The notes under the pieces: model-generated
Databases searched by the model: none
Told to the model about the DNA's origin: nothing
What the model saw: the letters and a program-made list of their open reading frames with translations, nothing else
Origin: Metaphire vulgaris
Lineage: Eukaryota; Annelida; Clitellata; Crassiclitellata; Megascolecidae
NCBI GenBank assembly: GCA_018105865.1
Contig: CM030842.1
Location: 11,170,367 to 11,234,366, forward strand
Reading direction: 5' to 3'
DNA length: 64,000 nucleotides
Shown: one piece after another, positions 63,421 to 64,000 of the stretch
Position numbering within the stretch: position 1 is the stretch's first letter
Layout: each line of letters starts with the position of its first letter
Program-made: the position numbers and the translations under genes

Positions 63421-63876
63421 GGGGTTATCCATTAATTACGTCAACAAATTAGGGGGCAGGTGGTTTTGAAAAGTTGTACAGTTGTTGACAGGGGGAGGGG
63501 TCAAGAGAAGTTGACGTCAACAATTTCATTTTTTTAGAAATGATAAAAAGTAGGAAATTTCATGGAATGCTATTCATTACAATGGAAAAAAGCCCGACAA
63601 GCAGAAAAAGGCCATCGATCACCACCACATTACGACATTCGATGAACAAAAATGGGGGAAAGCCGAAAAATAATATTTTTTAATATATTAATTTCGCAGA
63701 AAATAATAACCTTCCAGACTTTGTAAGGAGACCCGTCACTGATCTTAATGGGGAGAGGTCAATTTTGGGATAATTATAGGGGGGGGTCACTGAAAGTTGA
63801 AAGTTGTTGACAAAGGGGAAGGGATCAAAAATTGCCCAAAAATTGTTGACGTAATTAATGGACAGCCGACAGCCCC
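63421..63876. mobile_element. Harbinger-like MITE, TSD tta
   Basis: GGGGTTATCCATTAATTACG and CGTAATTAATGGACAGCC...AGCCCC ends with TTA on both sides. GACAAGCAGAAAAAGGCCAT at about 63596. Confidence 0.85.
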
Positions 63877-64000
63877 TTAGTTGTAGGAATTACAGTGAAA
63901 TGAATTGATCTTCATTTGCACCTTTTGCTTTCATCTAAATAAAACCTTTCACGTAATTCCAAAAATACGTCTCGCAGTCGCAGTTTCTAAAGACAAAACT

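Overview
This is animal nuclear DNA, from an invertebrate I cannot place to phylum. Four genes can be assembled as GT-AG spliced models whose exon phases all close. All four read as metazoan orthologues, and the gaps between them are crowded with transposable elements. I see no bacterial, organellar, CRISPR or operon structure.

Layout. 5.6-11.8 kb, minus strand: a core-1 beta-1,3-galactosyltransferase (C1GALT1 family) in three coding exons, with introns full of short hAT-like MITEs. 14.4-27.7 kb: no host gene; a CR1/L2-type LINE broken by a hAT element, a (TTGA)n tail, a three-deep nest of hAT elements at 18.9-21.7 kb, and more MITEs. 28.4-33.2 kb, minus: the spliceosome-associated TLS1/C9orf78 orthologue, nine exons, 290 codons. 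35.4-47.5 kb, plus: adenylate kinase 8 (AK8), ten exons, 483 codons, head-to-head with TLS1. 49.4-52.0 kb, minus: an evectin/PLEKHB-type PH-domain membrane protein, five exons, 210 codons. 52-57 kb: a Harbinger-like MITE split by a solo LTR, the second copy of a 964-bp piggyBac-like element, and a 993-bp solo LTR. 57.5-62.6 kb: an LTR element with almost identical 668-bp LTRs whose only long ORF (798 codons) joins a Gag domain to a long coiled coil and has no pol.

The host genes do not form a pathway: Golgi O-glycosylation, splicing, ciliary nucleotide metabolism and endosomal membrane traffic. TLS1 and AK8 may share a 2.1-kb divergent intergenic region, now invaded by repeats. The most unusual items are the Gag-coiled-coil LTR element, a roughly 20-bp motif shared by MITEs with different termini, the twin piggyBac-like elements (one ending 75 bp before the AK8 start codon), a GINGER-like transposon remnant with a CXC cysteine domain, and the fully resolvable nested hAT insertions.
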